The notes beneath the pieces are model-generated. The model was not told where the DNA came from. It saw nothing but the letters and a program-made list of their open reading frames with translations, and did no database searches. Below, piece after piece: positions 26,716 to 35,549 of a stretch of DNA of 55,889 bases (position 1 is its first letter; each line of letters opens with the position of its first letter). Location: assembly GCA_900544365.1 (NCBI GenBank), contig UQVF01000006.1, positions 1 to 55,889 on the forward strand. The letters run 5' to 3'. This DNA is from an uncultured Veillonella sp. (GTDB taxonomy: Bacteria > Bacillota > Negativicutes > Veillonellales > Veillonellaceae). A program made the position numbers and the translations under genes.

Positions 26716-26742
26716 TAGGCGGAGACTCAATTACCTCGCCTA
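26716..26742 (-). promoter_or_regulatory. Structured leader of rpsO, candidate S15 autoregulation site
   Basis: In the leader TAGGCG pairs with CGCCTA around a 15-base loop. Loop bases AGGTAAT can also pair with the downstream ATTACTT, which would form a pseudoknot. S15 is known to repress its own translation through structured leaders in several bacteria. The use here is inferred from position and shape. Confidence 0.45.
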
Positions 26743-26761
26743 GGTTAATACATCGGTATCT

Positions 26762-26790
26762 ATAATACTATACTTTGTGGTAAATGTAAA
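26762..26790 (-). promoter_or_regulatory. Promoter of rpsO
   Basis: On the minus strand TTTACA, a 17-base spacer and TATTAT. It lies just before the stop codon of the ABC ATPase gene, so rpsO has its own start while read-through from the importer is also possible. Confidence 0.7.
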
Positions 26791-26794
26791 GTAC

Positions 26795-27586
26795 TTAGCC
26801 CAACATCATGCGGTCACTGAGGGTATTTTCGCTGGCTACTTCAAAGCGCTCTAATAAATCTTGTACCGTTAAGCTAGCCTTCTCTTCTCCTCGTACATCA
26901 TAGATAACTTTACCATTATCCATCATAATCAAGCGATTGCCGAATCGCAGAGCATCACGCATATTATGGGTAATCATCAAGGTAGTCAAATGATGTTCTT
27001 TTACCAATTCATCTGTGAGCTGCAATACTTTTTCTGCCGTTTTAGGATCTAAGGCTGCCGTATGTTCATCTAGCAACAGCACTTCCGGTTTCAACATAGT
27101 GGCCATCAACAAAGTAATGGATTGACGTTGACCACCACTTAATAATCCCATACTGGATGACAAACGATTTTCTAAACCCAAATCTAAACGTGCCAACTGT
27201 TGCTTAAACAATTCTCTTTCATTTTCTTTAAAAGCCCAAGACAATCCCATTTGTTTGCCACGGCGCAAGGCGAGAAGCATATTCTCTTCAATTTGCATAT
27301 TTCCAGCTGTTCCCAACATAGGATCTTGGAAGACACGACCAATGTATTTGGCCCGTTTATATTCCGCCATGTGAGTGACGTCTACATCATTAATATGCAA
27401 TGAACCTTCATCGACGGAGAATACACCGGCAATGGAGTTCAACAATGTACTTTTACCAGCTCCATTACCACCGATAACAGTCACGAAATCTCCATCTTCT
27501 AAGCGCAAATCAATGCCACGAAGAGCAATTTTTTCATTCACAGTGCCTTTATGGAAGGCTTTCACAATTCCTTTTAATTCTAACAT
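26795..27586 (-). CDS. ABC importer ATPase, TrpXYZ type
   Basis: A 263-residue ATP-binding subunit with Walker A GGNGAGKSTLLN, signature LLSGGQRQSITLLMA, Walker B VLLLDEHTAALDP and the switch histidine in LMITHNMRDALR. It belongs with the permease and binding protein upstream: the three are in the order binding protein, permease, ATPase with short gaps. The set is of the COG2984/4120/1101 type, which imports tryptophan or other aromatic amino acids in known cases. The actual substrate here is not proven. Confidence 0.88.
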   Translation of the reverse strand: MLELKGIVKAFHKGTVNEKIALRGIDLRLEDGDFVTVIGGNGAGKSTLLNSIAGVFSVDEGSLHINDVDVTHMAEYKRAKYIGRVFQDPMLGTAGNMQIEENMLLALRRGKQMGLSWAFKENERELFKQQLARLDLGLENRLSSSMGLLSGGQRQSITLLMATMLKPEVLLLDEHTAALDPKTAEKVLQLTDELVKEHHLTTLMITHNMRDALRFGNRLIMMDNGKVIYDVRGEEKASLTVQDLLERFEVASENTLSDRMMLG

Positions 27587-27601
27587 GTGTGCACCCTCCT
27601 C

Positions 27602-28501
27602 TTAACCACGACGAAATTTACCTTGCCACGTTGGTAAAGATAAGGCAAGAGCTACTAATATAGCGGTAAATAATTTCAAATCATTTGGAGGCATACCTAG
27701 GTATAGCACAGTAGCAATAACAATACGGTAAATAATGGAACCAAATACAACTGCCACGAGACTCAACACGAAGGATGAATTGCCGAACAGTTTGCGCACT
27801 ATTGAAGAAGAAGCAAATAATACTTCCCCAATGATAACAGATGCCAAACCAATAACGATAGTCCCTACACCCATGCCGATATCTGCAAAGCCTTGGGATT
27901 GGGCAATTAAAGCGCCAGATACAGCTACGAATCCATTGGACAATAATAAGCCAAGAACAATCATAGTGTCTGTGTTCACCCCTTGGGCACGAATCATTTG
28001 TGGATTTACCCCTGTGGCACGGATCGATGTGCCTAGTTCAGTACCGAAGAACCAGAATAAAAATAATCCCACTACTACCGTAACCACTACACCAATGATA
28101 GTCAATGCCACCGCATTGGAAATGCCCATGCTATGAATGGCGGAGTACACTGTATCCATGCGTAATAAGGAAATGTTTGCTTTCCCCATAATATGTAAGT
28201 TCACAGAATACAAGGCAATCATGGTTAAGATACCAGCTAGTAATGCGGGAATTTTTAATTTGGTATGTATCCATCCCGTTACAGCACCGGCAATCATACC
28301 ACCAATACCTGCTATCACTACTGTTAACCAAGGATTGACACCCATGGTAATCAATACTGCAGAAATAGCAGCTCCCATAGGGAAACTACCTTCTACTGTT
28401 AAATCAGCTACATCTAAAATTCTGAAAGTAATAAACACACCCAATGCCAACAATGCCCACAATAGGCCCTGTGCAATGGTACTAATAATTAAGTTTGTCA
28501 T
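27602..28501 (-). CDS. ABC importer permease, TrpXYZ type
   Basis: A 299-residue integral membrane protein with about eight hydrophobic segments (for example GLLWALLALGVFITFRIL and ALTIIGVVVTVVVGLFLFW). It resembles the COG4120 permeases related to the branched-chain amino-acid type (LivH-like) family. It lies between the binding protein and the ATPase, 15 bases before the latter. AGGAGGATC precedes the ATG. Confidence 0.88.
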   Translation of the reverse strand: MTNLIISTIAQGLLWALLALGVFITFRILDVADLTVEGSFPMGAAISAVLITMGVNPWLTVVIAGIGGMIAGAVTGWIHTKLKIPALLAGILTMIALYSVNLHIMGKANISLLRMDTVYSAIHSMGISNAVALTIIGVVVTVVVGLFLFWFFGTELGTSIRATGVNPQMIRAQGVNTDTMIVLGLLLSNGFVAVSGALIAQSQGFADIGMGVGTIVIGLASVIIGEVLFASSSIVRKLFGNSSFVLSLVAVVFGSIIYRIVIATVLYLGMPPNDLKLFTAILVALALSLPTWQGKFRRG

Positions 28502-28536
28502 AGATCCTCCTACTCGGGGTTGCCCCCACTACTATA

Positions 28537-29502
28537 CTACTGTTGTCGCAATGACTCTGGAATCTGGATATGCAAGCGATCTGCTTCGTCTTGGTTGAAT
28601 ACAAATTTAATAGGCTCCTGCATCTCGATTGGCATGCTATCTGGTGTACTTTCACCACGAAGTACACGGGCTGCCATATGCCCAGTTTGAACCCCTAATC
28701 TATAAAAGTCTACAGAGTAGGCTGCTAGTCCACCTGTTTTTAACCATGTCTCATCAGAGGGAAACACTGGTAAGTTAGCGCTACTAAATATGGTGACGAT
28801 GTTCGCATAGGATGAAGCGATGATATTATCTGTTGGAAAGTACACTGCATCGATACCCATAATAGCTAATTGATTCGCCGCCTGCGGCACATCATTCACG
28901 TTGGATACGGTAATTTCCACTAATTCCATACCGTATTTCTGTGCTTCTTTTCGAAAACTCTCTGCTTGTAATTGTGAATTCACTTCACTGGATGAATAAA
29001 TAGTACCGATTTTCTTCGCATTCGGTAATAATTGATGCACTAATTCCACTCGTTTTTCTATAGGCACCATATCTGTGGTACCCGACACATTACCACCCGG
29101 ATGTTCATCACTATCCACAAGTCGTGCTGTGGTAAAGCTCGTAACCGCAGTGCCTAATACAGGAATGTCCTTCGTAGCATTCGCCATAGCCTGTACCGCT
29201 GGGGTCGCAATGGCCACTACTAAATCGGAATTACGAGCCACAAATCGTTGGGCAATGGTGTTTAGATTAGATTGATCTCCTTGAGCATTTTGGTGGTCAA
29301 GAATCACATTATCTACAAATCCCTCTTCCCGTAATCCATCTACGAAACCTTTATTTGCTGCATCTAGTGCGGGATGCTCCGCTAATTGCAAGATACCCAC
29401 TCGGTACATCTTGCCTCCTCCTGGTGCTTCTAGTGAAGATTCATGCCATAGTAAGAATCCCACTAGACAGACCACCAACAGGGCCAGTCCTTTTTTCCAC
29501 AT
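28537..29502 (-). CDS. ABC importer substrate-binding protein, TrpX type
   Basis: A 321-residue protein of the COG2984 family (YRVGILQLAEHPALDAANKG; later IGTIYSSSEVNSQ and VFPSDETWLKTGG), a type I periplasmic-binding fold. The N-terminus has one hydrophobic segment (GLALLVVCLVGFLLW) but no lipobox cysteine in the usual place, so it is either cleaved free into the periplasm or held by an uncleaved anchor. Family members in Streptococcus bind tryptophan or related amino acids. The ligand here is unknown. AGGAG precedes the ATG. Confidence 0.85.
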   Translation of the reverse strand: MWKKGLALLVVCLVGFLLWHESSLEAPGGGKMYRVGILQLAEHPALDAANKGFVDGLREEGFVDNVILDHQNAQGDQSNLNTIAQRFVARNSDLVVAIATPAVQAMANATKDIPVLGTAVTSFTTARLVDSDEHPGGNVSGTTDMVPIEKRVELVHQLLPNAKKIGTIYSSSEVNSQLQAESFRKEAQKYGMELVEITVSNVNDVPQAANQLAIMGIDAVYFPTDNIIASSYANIVTIFSSANLPVFPSDETWLKTGGLAAYSVDFYRLGVQTGHMAARVLRGESTPDSMPIEMQEPIKFVFNQDEADRLHIQIPESLRQQ

Positions 29503-29578
29503 AAAAATCTCCTTTCTACTATACTACATGGTAGCCACGCGCCACCGCCTACAGTCTTTCTATGGGAAAGATATAGAG

Positions 29579-29587
29579 ATTATACCA
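29579..29587 (-). promoter_or_regulatory. Extended -10 promoter of the TrpXYZ-type importer
   Basis: On the minus strand TGG directly precedes a perfect TATAAT; TTTCTA at a 16-base spacing could act as a weak -35. The leader of about 75 bases holds a small TCTTTC/GAAAGA hairpin. It is too short to be a T-box. Confidence 0.55.
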
Positions 29588-29666
29588 CATGTGAAAGTAA
29601 TAGAAAATATATAAATTACAATTTCTATAGAATCTAATGTTTTCTATAAAATATATGTAATCCTAT

Positions 29667-29723
29667 AAAAAGAATATTGACGACTGCTCTTATATTAGTA
29701 GCCCCAACATTTATTATAGAGCC
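29667..29723. repeat. Diverged solo copy of the window-end repeat
   Basis: About 54 bases match the left end of the window (27-78) with four or five substitutions, in the same orientation, including AGTAGCCCCAAC and TTATTATAGAGCC. The inner hairpin is weakened by the changes. It lies between the brnQ terminator and the importer promoter. It is either the scar of an excised insertion sequence or a short non-autonomous element. Confidence 0.7.
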
Positions 29724-29742
29724 CCTTTACAGATATACAAAA

Positions 29743-29767
29743 CGACTAGACCCTAAAGATCTAGTCG
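29743..29767 (-). terminator. Terminator after brnQ
   Basis: CGACTAGA pairs with TCTAGTCG in an 8-bp stem, and TTTT follows on the minus strand. It lies about 90 bases beyond the brnQ stop. Confidence 0.75.
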
Positions 29768-29856
29768 AGTATGTATACTACCATATTTCTTTGTCTTGCC
29801 ACATACTACATCACAATCCTAAGAATAGCAGCTAGAGTATGTAAAATAGATACTTA

Positions 29857-31197
29857 TTATTTACGCACAAGTCCGATATGCACCATGCCGATAACAAAAC
29901 CAATAATGGACGGTAGAATCCAGCCCATACCGATAGAGGCAAATGGAAGCATTCCGTAATATGGTAATGCCCATTGGACAAATCCAGATTGATTAATAAA
30001 TGCTGGCGCCGTTGCCATAGCATCACCCAATGCCGCAAATAAAGCAAAGGCAGTTGTCCACGCATATACCGCTTGTCTTCCTTTGAAAATCGGCGCCGCA
30101 AAGGATAACAAGATGATTGTAATAGACAATGGATACAGGAACATCAGCACTGGAATAGCTAATTCGATGATTTTCGTTAAACCTACGTTAGCAATTAAAA
30201 AGCCAACTGCAGTTGTAAGGTACGCATATCCACGATATCCCAACGTATTAGGGAACACTTCATCAAATGTTTCACCACAAGCACCGATTAAGCCTACACA
30301 GGTTTTTAAGCAAGCTAAAGTAACGATAATCGCCAATAACACTGCACCAACATTACCGAAGTAAAAGGCATTCATTTGAGCCATTGTGATACCACCATTT
30401 TTTGCGAGACCTAATGTTGTAACACTAGTAGCTCCGCTATATGCCAAAAAGCCATAAATAACAGCCATAATGGAGCAAGCAATAAAGCCCGCTTTCACAA
30501 GACCCATGGCAATACCTTTTGGCTCCGTAACTCCTACACCTTGTAAAGCACGGATGACAATAATACCAAACGCTAAAGACGCTAACACATCAAGTGTGTT
30601 ATATCCTTCTGTAAAACCTTTAAAGAAGGCATGTGTAGCGTATTCTCCTTGTGGTGCTACCGATGTGTAATCCCCCATTGGCATTGCTACGACAGTAATC
30701 AATAAAATACTTAAGAACACTAAGAATAATGGCGTTAATACTTTACCGATGTATGTCATCAATTTGCCAGGATTCAAAGAGAACAAAATAGCAATGACAA
30801 AAAACGCTGCCGAGAAGAGTCCTAACGCTATATCTGGATTTATACCACCAAGGAAAGGTTCAAATCCGATGGTATAGGATACAGTGCTCGTTCTTGGAAT
30901 AGCAAATGCTGGGCCAATAGTAATATACAGCAATAAAGTGAAAATTTTACCATACGTAGGATGTACACGACTCACTAAGTCTTGTAAGCCATTACTACGA
31001 GATATGCCCATCGCTACAATTCCCAAGAACGGTAATCCGATAGCTGTCACTAAAAATCCTAAAATTGCAGGCCATAGTGCTTGACCCGCCTCTTGCCCTA
31101 AGTGAACTGGAAAGATTAAATTACCAGCTCCAAAAAACATACCGAATAACATGGTCCCGATAAAAGCAACGGAACCCCAAGATAATTTTTGATCCAT
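29857..31197 (-). CDS. brnQ: Branched-chain amino-acid carrier BrnQ
   Basis: A sodium- or proton-coupled carrier for Leu, Ile and Val in the LIVCS family. The 446 residues form about twelve membrane segments. The N-terminus has the conserved GMFFGAGNLIFPVHLG, then AIPRTSTVSYTIGFEPF. The ATG at 31197 is preferred over the GTG one codon before, with GGGGAG upstream. It starts 12 bases after the pckA stop, so the two are probably co-transcribed, which links amino-acid uptake to gluconeogenesis. Confidence 0.93.
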   Translation of the reverse strand: MDQKLSWGSVAFIGTMLFGMFFGAGNLIFPVHLGQEAGQALWPAILGFLVTAIGLPFLGIVAMGISRSNGLQDLVSRVHPTYGKIFTLLLYITIGPAFAIPRTSTVSYTIGFEPFLGGINPDIALGLFSAAFFVIAILFSLNPGKLMTYIGKVLTPLFLVFLSILLITVVAMPMGDYTSVAPQGEYATHAFFKGFTEGYNTLDVLASLAFGIIVIRALQGVGVTEPKGIAMGLVKAGFIACSIMAVIYGFLAYSGATSVTTLGLAKNGGITMAQMNAFYFGNVGAVLLAIIVTLACLKTCVGLIGACGETFDEVFPNTLGYRGYAYLTTAVGFLIANVGLTKIIELAIPVLMFLYPLSITIILLSFAAPIFKGRQAVYAWTTAFALFAALGDAMATAPAFINQSGFVQWALPYYGMLPFASIGMGWILPSIIGFVIGMVHIGLVRK

Positions 31198-31209
31198 CAC
31201 TAATCTCCC

Positions 31210-32838
31210 CTACATAATGATTTTTAATACATCTAACACTTCATTTGGCAACTCATCTTTTGTTCCCTTCAATTTTTCAATGTAATTATAGCGGAACTCA
31301 AAAGCTTTATGTAGCACATGATGATACTCACGGACAGTAAAGTCTGGTTCGAAACCCTCTACTTTTGCATATTGTAAGTTTTCATATTTATAGAATGGTT
31401 CAAATTGTAGGCTACCTTCAGCTAAGCCTTCTAATAAACCTAATGTTACTTCTTTAGGTATTTTCTTATCCAAGAAGAAGCCTGTATTCATAATGTAACA
31501 ATCTACACCAGATTGAGTAAATAGTTTTTTGTAACTTTCATAATCAGTACGCAAAGAATACGTGCGGAATGGATTGGCATATGGTTCAATCACCAATGCA
31601 TTAGGATCGACATGATCATCTAATTTTTCAGCCGTAGAACGGCGTGTTGCTAAAGTTGCGCCCATAGTAGCTGCCAAAATTGGATCATCTATTTTAAGGA
31701 TTGGCGGCAATGTATTGTCTTTCATCAACCATACGATAGCATTCACAGGATCTTTTACGTAATTCACGCGATTATCTGTCCAAAACTGTGACTTAATTGC
31801 ACGACCATTGTTATTACGTACATCTTCTGCCAAAACAACTTTATTTCCATCTTCGTCTAGCATAACCCCAACATTTTGCAAGGTCAACAAATACTTATTA
31901 GCAGGATGATCTACCGGATAATCTTGCATTTTATCAAAGTAAGTAGGTTCTAGAGCAATAGAAGATAAATTTTCTGTATGAATAATATATGCATCATCAT
32001 GTAGTACAGAAATATCATATCGTCCGTCATGTTGTTCATGAGTTAATGTAGATTTTCCAGATCCAGATAATCCAAACACACCAATCGTATAGGAAGAACC
32101 ATCTTTTAAATTATACCGTTTCATCCCTCCGTGACATGCTACATAACCATAACGATTTGCCAAAGACCACCCTAATGTAAGGGTGCCTTTTTTATGTTCT
32201 CCAAAATAGCGCATCCCCAAAATCATAGCACAGTTATGAGCTGGATCAAAAATTGCTAATCCACCAGGATGACCTTCTACCACATAATCTGGATCAGAAT
32301 AGATAAGAATATCCCCCTCTGGAATATCTTTACTATCTTGATAAAAAGATTTTACTTCTTCATTAAAAAATTGAAAGTTAATTGCCCAAGAGTACAGTAT
32401 AGATGCGTGGTCCTTAGGGATCATTAAATGCGCACGTGCCGTGAAAGCTTCATCTAATCCTACGATGGCTTGCGCTGAAATCCATTCTTTATGACGGCTA
32501 TTGTACACCGCTTCGCGAGCAATATCACATAATTCTACTTCATTAATACCTTCATCACCAATAATTCGGCGAGCTTTGGCATATCTACCTGTAGTTTTAC
32601 CATCATTAGTCACTAATACCTTTGCATCTTCTGGTAATCCTTGCTCTTCTGCACGATAGATTGGCATATCTAATATAATGACACCAGGCTCTTTTGTTGC
32701 TAATTCATAAGCCTGTGAAAGATTTTTTACTGGAACCACATTATTTCCATAAAAAGCAGTTTCAATAGTGCTTCTTAATTTAGAAAACAACGGATTTCCC
32801 TTAATTTCAGAACGTTTCCAATTTAATTTTGTTGCCAT
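31210..32838 (-). CDS. pckA: Phosphoenolpyruvate carboxykinase (ATP)
   Basis: PckA interconverts oxaloacetate plus ATP with phosphoenolpyruvate and CO2. The 542 residues have the PEPCK-specific P-loop GLSGSGKSTLTH, the metal site motif HDDAYII and the arginine-rich ATRRSTAEK loop. In organisms that live on lactate and dicarboxylates, such as Veillonella, it supports gluconeogenesis (family knowledge). It has its own promoter at 32864-32893 and a short leader. Confidence 0.95.
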   Translation of the reverse strand: MATKLNWKRSEIKGNPLFSKLRSTIETAFYGNNVVPVKNLSQAYELATKEPGVIILDMPIYRAEEQGLPEDAKVLVTNDGKTTGRYAKARRIIGDEGINEVELCDIAREAVYNSRHKEWISAQAIVGLDEAFTARAHLMIPKDHASILYSWAINFQFFNEEVKSFYQDSKDIPEGDILIYSDPDYVVEGHPGGLAIFDPAHNCAMILGMRYFGEHKKGTLTLGWSLANRYGYVACHGGMKRYNLKDGSSYTIGVFGLSGSGKSTLTHEQHDGRYDISVLHDDAYIIHTENLSSIALEPTYFDKMQDYPVDHPANKYLLTLQNVGVMLDEDGNKVVLAEDVRNNNGRAIKSQFWTDNRVNYVKDPVNAIVWLMKDNTLPPILKIDDPILAATMGATLATRRSTAEKLDDHVDPNALVIEPYANPFRTYSLRTDYESYKKLFTQSGVDCYIMNTGFFLDKKIPKEVTLGLLEGLAEGSLQFEPFYKYENLQYAKVEGFEPDFTVREYHHVLHKAFEFRYNYIEKLKGTKDELPNEVLDVLKIIM

Positions 32839-32863
32839 ATATGATCCTCATCATTTCTAATAT

Positions 32864-32893
32864 ACTATAGTTCTGTATATTTAATTATTGTAA
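32864..32893 (-). promoter_or_regulatory. Promoter of pckA-brnQ
   Basis: On the minus strand TTACAA, an 18-base spacer and TATAGT, about 25 bases before the ATG. No catabolite-response element was seen. Confidence 0.6.
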
Positions 32894-33028
32894 CATTTAA
32901 TTAAACTTTTCACAATACAAGGGTATTCATATAGATACATATTATTTATAAAAATACAATTACCTGTGATATCTATCACTAAATATTCCTTAGATACTAT
33001 AGTTTTATAAACCATGAGTAATATAAAA

Positions 33029-33059
33029 CGGATGCATCAAAAATTCTTTGATGCATCCG
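33029..33059 (-). terminator. Terminator after galU
   Basis: A perfect 13-bp stem (CGGATGCATCAAA with its complement) and a 5-base loop, with TTTTA following on the minus strand. It lies 20 bases past the galU stop. Confidence 0.88.
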
Positions 33060-33078
33060 CATTAGCAATCTTATAAAC

Positions 33079-33966
33079 TTATGACGAAGACTCTACTACA
33101 GACTCAATATCTAAACCTTGCAAATATTTTTTAAATGCTTCCGCTAACTGTGGATTACGTAACCCATATTCTACGGTAGCTTTTAAGTATCCTAATCGAT
33201 CGCCAATATCATAACGAACACCCTCATAAGAATATGCCAGTATTCTCGTTGAAAGTCTAGCAATAGCATCTGTCAATTGAATTTCATTACCTGCACCTTG
33301 TGGTGTTTTTTCTAATTCATCAAATATATCCGGTGTTAAAATATAACGCCCTAAAACAGCTAAATTAGATGGCGCATATTCAATAGATGGCTTTTCCACT
33401 AAACCAGCTACTTCATACACATTAGGTTCGATTTGACTACCAGAGACAATGCCATAGGCACTCACTTTCTCTGGAGCCACATATTGGGTCCCCAATATGG
33501 TGACCCCTTCATGTGCATAATGACAATCAATCAACTGCTTCAAACATGGTTTATGAGGATTATACACCACATCATCTCCTAAAAGAACAGCAAATGGCTC
33601 ATCCCCAATAAAAGATTTAGCACAATAAATAGCATCTCCCAAGCCTCTAGCAGATTTCTGACGGATATAATGTACCTTTATATTCGCCAGATTTCTCACC
33701 ATTTCTAAATGCTGCTTCTTTCCCTGTTGTTGTAATAATTGTTCCAATTCCACACTAGTATCAAAATGATCTTCAATAGCCCGCTTATTACGACCTGTAA
33801 TAATTAAGATATCTTCTATACCAGAATCAATAGCCTCTTGCACTATATATTGTATAGTCGGTGTATCCACGATGGGCAACATCTCTTTAGGTTGTGCCTT
33901 GGTGGCTGGCAAAAAGCGTGTACCAAAGCCTGCCGCTGGAATCACAGCTTTTCTAACTTTTTTCAT
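33079..33966 (-). CDS. galU: UTP-glucose-1-phosphate uridylyltransferase
   Basis: GalU makes UDP-glucose for envelope polysaccharides. The 295 residues open with the nucleotidyltransferase motif AAGFGTRFLPATKAQPKEML and contain EKPSIEYAPSNLAVLGRY and GNEIQLTDAI. It ends a run that begins at 36635, downstream of an LptD-like outer-membrane protein with a 14-base gap, consistent with a role in lipopolysaccharide sugars. Confidence 0.95.
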   Translation of the reverse strand: MKKVRKAVIPAAGFGTRFLPATKAQPKEMLPIVDTPTIQYIVQEAIDSGIEDILIITGRNKRAIEDHFDTSVELEQLLQQQGKKQHLEMVRNLANIKVHYIRQKSARGLGDAIYCAKSFIGDEPFAVLLGDDVVYNPHKPCLKQLIDCHYAHEGVTILGTQYVAPEKVSAYGIVSGSQIEPNVYEVAGLVEKPSIEYAPSNLAVLGRYILTPDIFDELEKTPQGAGNEIQLTDAIARLSTRILAYSYEGVRYDIGDRLGYLKATVEYGLRNPQLAEAFKKYLQGLDIESVVESSS

Positions 33967-33980
33967 GGTGTCCCCTTAGA

Positions 33981-35540
33981 TTAAAAATCCTTCGCTACCA
34001 ATGTGTACTCCCATTTCTTTTGTTTTGTACGATATGTTAAAGAGCCTTCAAAAGAATGTAAGTCTCGATGCCAGGTAAGATCCACATATCGTAACTCATG
34101 ACTTTGCATATCTCGTTGCAATTGTATACTAAATCGGTCGAGACGTGTAGCTTGTAAACTTAATCCATAGTATAAATTATGCTTAACATCAATTTGATCA
34201 AATGGATATGGTGAATCACCAAACATAGACACATTACTTTGGCGGTATCCAGCCCACGCCTTCACACGAGATCCTATATTAGTATTAGTACCAACACCCC
34301 AGTATGGCATAGAACGAACTGATGAATTATATCCATAATAATCACGTTGGTAACCTCCATAAAGAGTCACTTCCGTATTAGTTCCAACATGAATTGGATC
34401 ATGCGATACTTCACTATAATATTTAGTATGAGCCCCTTTAATTGGCCCTTCATACCACTTTCCATAGCTAGCTCCACCTCGAATAGTGAATGGTGTATGC
34501 CCCAAATGATATGCATGGGTATCTACAGATAATTCCGGTTTCTTTTCTACCCATACTTTTTTTGCATTCAGTGTAGCTGATTCACGACTATATGCTACTT
34601 TTGCCGTTCCCCAAGGCATCAACTGAACATATCCAAATGATGGCTTAAATCCAACATTAGTCCCCCATGTGTAGTGTAAGAATAACTCCCCATGTTCAGA
34701 TACTGGATAGTTAATTTTACCATTCAAACTCAATCCATCCGTAGAATTATATTTTGGTCTAGGTACAAAAGAAAAGACACTCATTTCTCCTTGCTTATCT
34801 TGACGTAAAGACACAGTATATTTACTCAAGGAAATAATGCGTTTATTTTTAAGATAGAAGCTTGCATTATGTATAATTGCTTTATCCCCTGGAAATACTT
34901 CAATATAGTCCCCTTCTACTCGGTAGTCAGGCACACCTTTGAAGGCTATCGCATGCTTTGTGGTTAACCATCCTTTTTCAATACGCCCTGTTTTGCCGTT
35001 AAAGTCACCAACCTGTGCTTTAATCCAATATGGAGCTACATATCCAAATACCTCTTTTGTATGTGCATCTCCAGTAATAGCATTGTAAGAAATATACGAT
35101 CCAGTTAGGTCTTTTGTAGCCCCCTTATCTTCCAAAAAATGATATCCTGTCGAACTTTCATATTGTTGGTTTTTTATATTTCCTTCTAATTTTTCTACTG
35201 ATAATTGTTGATTACCACGACCCACTTCTACATTACCACGAGCCCAAACAAGCCCTGTTGTATCAGTGTAATGCATTTTATCTGCATCCACACGAACAGG
35301 AAGTACCGGCTTTTCAGCTTTTACTTCCTCTTTTTTTCCGATCGGTTTTATCTGTAAATTCGGTACATACTGTGTATCTGTAGAGGCTACTACTACAGTA
35401 TGATTATTTACATATTGAATATCAGAAACCTGTGGAATGACCTCTGATACCGGTAAAGTCGTGTCTAATGTTTGCGCATATCCCTGTGTACATGCAAGCA
35501 TCGTTAATACAGCAGCTGCCGTTACAGAATATTGTTTCAT
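33981..35540 (-). CDS. LptD-like outer-membrane protein
   Basis: A 519-residue exported protein. The start is the ATG at 35540 (MKQYSVTAAAVL), which has AGGAG at the right distance; an ATG two codons earlier touches the ribosome site. After the signal peptide (to GYAQ) and a linker comes an OstA/LptA-like jelly-roll region (about 85-240: VDADKMHYTDTTGLVWARGN and GDYIEVFPGDKAIIHNASFY), then barrel-like alternating strands ending in the aromatic VAKDF. This fits the LptD family that inserts lipopolysaccharide into the outer membrane, but it is about 250 residues shorter than proteobacterial LptD. It may be a smaller paralogue rather than the main LptD. Confidence 0.75.
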   Translation of the reverse strand: MKQYSVTAAAVLTMLACTQGYAQTLDTTLPVSEVIPQVSDIQYVNNHTVVVASTDTQYVPNLQIKPIGKKEEVKAEKPVLPVRVDADKMHYTDTTGLVWARGNVEVGRGNQQLSVEKLEGNIKNQQYESSTGYHFLEDKGATKDLTGSYISYNAITGDAHTKEVFGYVAPYWIKAQVGDFNGKTGRIEKGWLTTKHAIAFKGVPDYRVEGDYIEVFPGDKAIIHNASFYLKNKRIISLSKYTVSLRQDKQGEMSVFSFVPRPKYNSTDGLSLNGKINYPVSEHGELFLHYTWGTNVGFKPSFGYVQLMPWGTAKVAYSRESATLNAKKVWVEKKPELSVDTHAYHLGHTPFTIRGGASYGKWYEGPIKGAHTKYYSEVSHDPIHVGTNTEVTLYGGYQRDYYGYNSSVRSMPYWGVGTNTNIGSRVKAWAGYRQSNVSMFGDSPYPFDQIDVKHNLYYGLSLQATRLDRFSIQLQRDMQSHELRYVDLTWHRDLHSFEGSLTYRTKQKKWEYTLVAKDF

Positions 35541-35549
35541 TCCCATCTC

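Noticed and set aside
29503..29600. T-box or tryptophan riboswitch before the TrpXYZ-type importer
   Set aside because: GGTGGCGCGTGG faintly recalls the T-box core, but the leader is under 100 bases and has no specifier stem or terminator.
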